From contig NC_049989.1 of NCBI RefSeq assembly GCF_000003815.2, forward strand, positions 12,551,434-12,615,433: a DNA stretch of 64,000 nucleotides, written 5' to 3'. The stretch is from Branchiostoma floridae. Taxonomy: Eukaryota; Chordata; Leptocardii; Amphioxiformes; Branchiostomatidae. Of this stretch, positions 63,719-64,000 are shown in pieces (within the stretch, counting starts at the first letter, position 1; every line of letters starts with the position of its first letter). The notes under the pieces are model-generated. The model saw only the letters and a list, made by a program, of their open reading frames with translations, made no database searches and had not been told where the DNA came from. Both the position numbers and the translations under genes were made by a program.

Positions 63719-64000
63719 GTTGTGACCTGTGAATCACAAAAGGAGATATTCTAAGAAATCATACTAAGCAACCAATCGAGGTACAAGAGACTGCAACTCT
63801 ACTGTAAGGATTGGAGATCTAAACCTCACCCGACTGAGCGTTAATCTCATAAGACAATACCGATCAAGACTGTCTCATCTTAAATTGTACATGAGGAAGT
63901 GCACACAAATCGGGTCCTTTTTCTTAAAAGTTTAATGATGCTTTGAGTTAAACATTAAGGTATGAAATATCTTGTCATATCACTACCCTTAACAAGATAA
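63719..64000 (-). promoter_or_regulatory. Upstream region of ABC paralogue B
   Basis: Short 5' flank with a splice acceptor directly before the ATG. The promoter and first non-coding exon are likely beyond the window or in its last bases. No other feature seen. Confidence 0.35.

Overview
The window is a gene-dense, repeat-rich piece of an animal nuclear genome. Every gene is split by GT-AG introns, and the proteins are close to vertebrate orthologues. The single EZH gene, short introns packed with small inverted-repeat transposons, a tRNA-derived SINE and a DIRS-type retrotransposon suggest an invertebrate deuterostome, most likely a lancelet (Branchiostoma). The organism call is inference from sequence character, not a database match.

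Layout, left to right. 1-2591 is intergenic or 3' UTR sequence. 2592-27337 (minus) is a complete 18-coding-exon Polycomb methyltransferase gene of the EZH1/EZH2/E(z) family. Its intron 13 holds a 4.4-kb DIRS-like tyrosine-recombinase retrotransposon (8534-12989) inserted inside an older SINE. Intron 2 begins with a roughly 101-bp tandem array built from the 3' end of coding exon 2. Head-to-head with EZH, 29046-35411 (plus) is a five-exon glycolipid transfer protein gene (GLTP). 35412-41173 is intergenic and full of foldback elements. 41174-45137 (minus) is elongin B (ELOB). Head-to-head with it, 45932-53660 (plus) is an ABCB9/TAP-like half ABC transporter. A second ABCB9-like paralogue lies tail-to-tail on the minus strand (63718-56226), with an almost identical exon layout.

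The four gene families act in unrelated processes: H3K27 methylation, glycolipid transfer, elongin/cullin E3 adaptor function, and peptide export into lysosomes. No operon-like logic is expected. The only functionally linked pair is the inverted ABCB9-like duplicate, whose nucleotide-binding-domain exons look homogenised by gene conversion.

The richest unexplained structure is in the repeats. Several families of short terminal-inverted-repeat elements can be delimited exactly by target-site duplications (TSDs): 5 bp for CAGGG...CCCTG elements, 8 bp for TAGGG elements, 9 bp for TAGCCTGG foldbacks, and TTA/TAA for GGCCACACC elements. One group shares termini but carries different cores, each made of one short word reiterated in both orientations. 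Two 100-N assembly gaps interrupt the DIRS reverse transcriptase and the last exon of the second ABC gene. All coordinates, exon junctions and repeat boundaries were read by eye. Exon phases sum to intact reading frames for EZH (778 aa), GLTP (207 aa), ELOB (118 aa) and the first ABC gene (814 aa).
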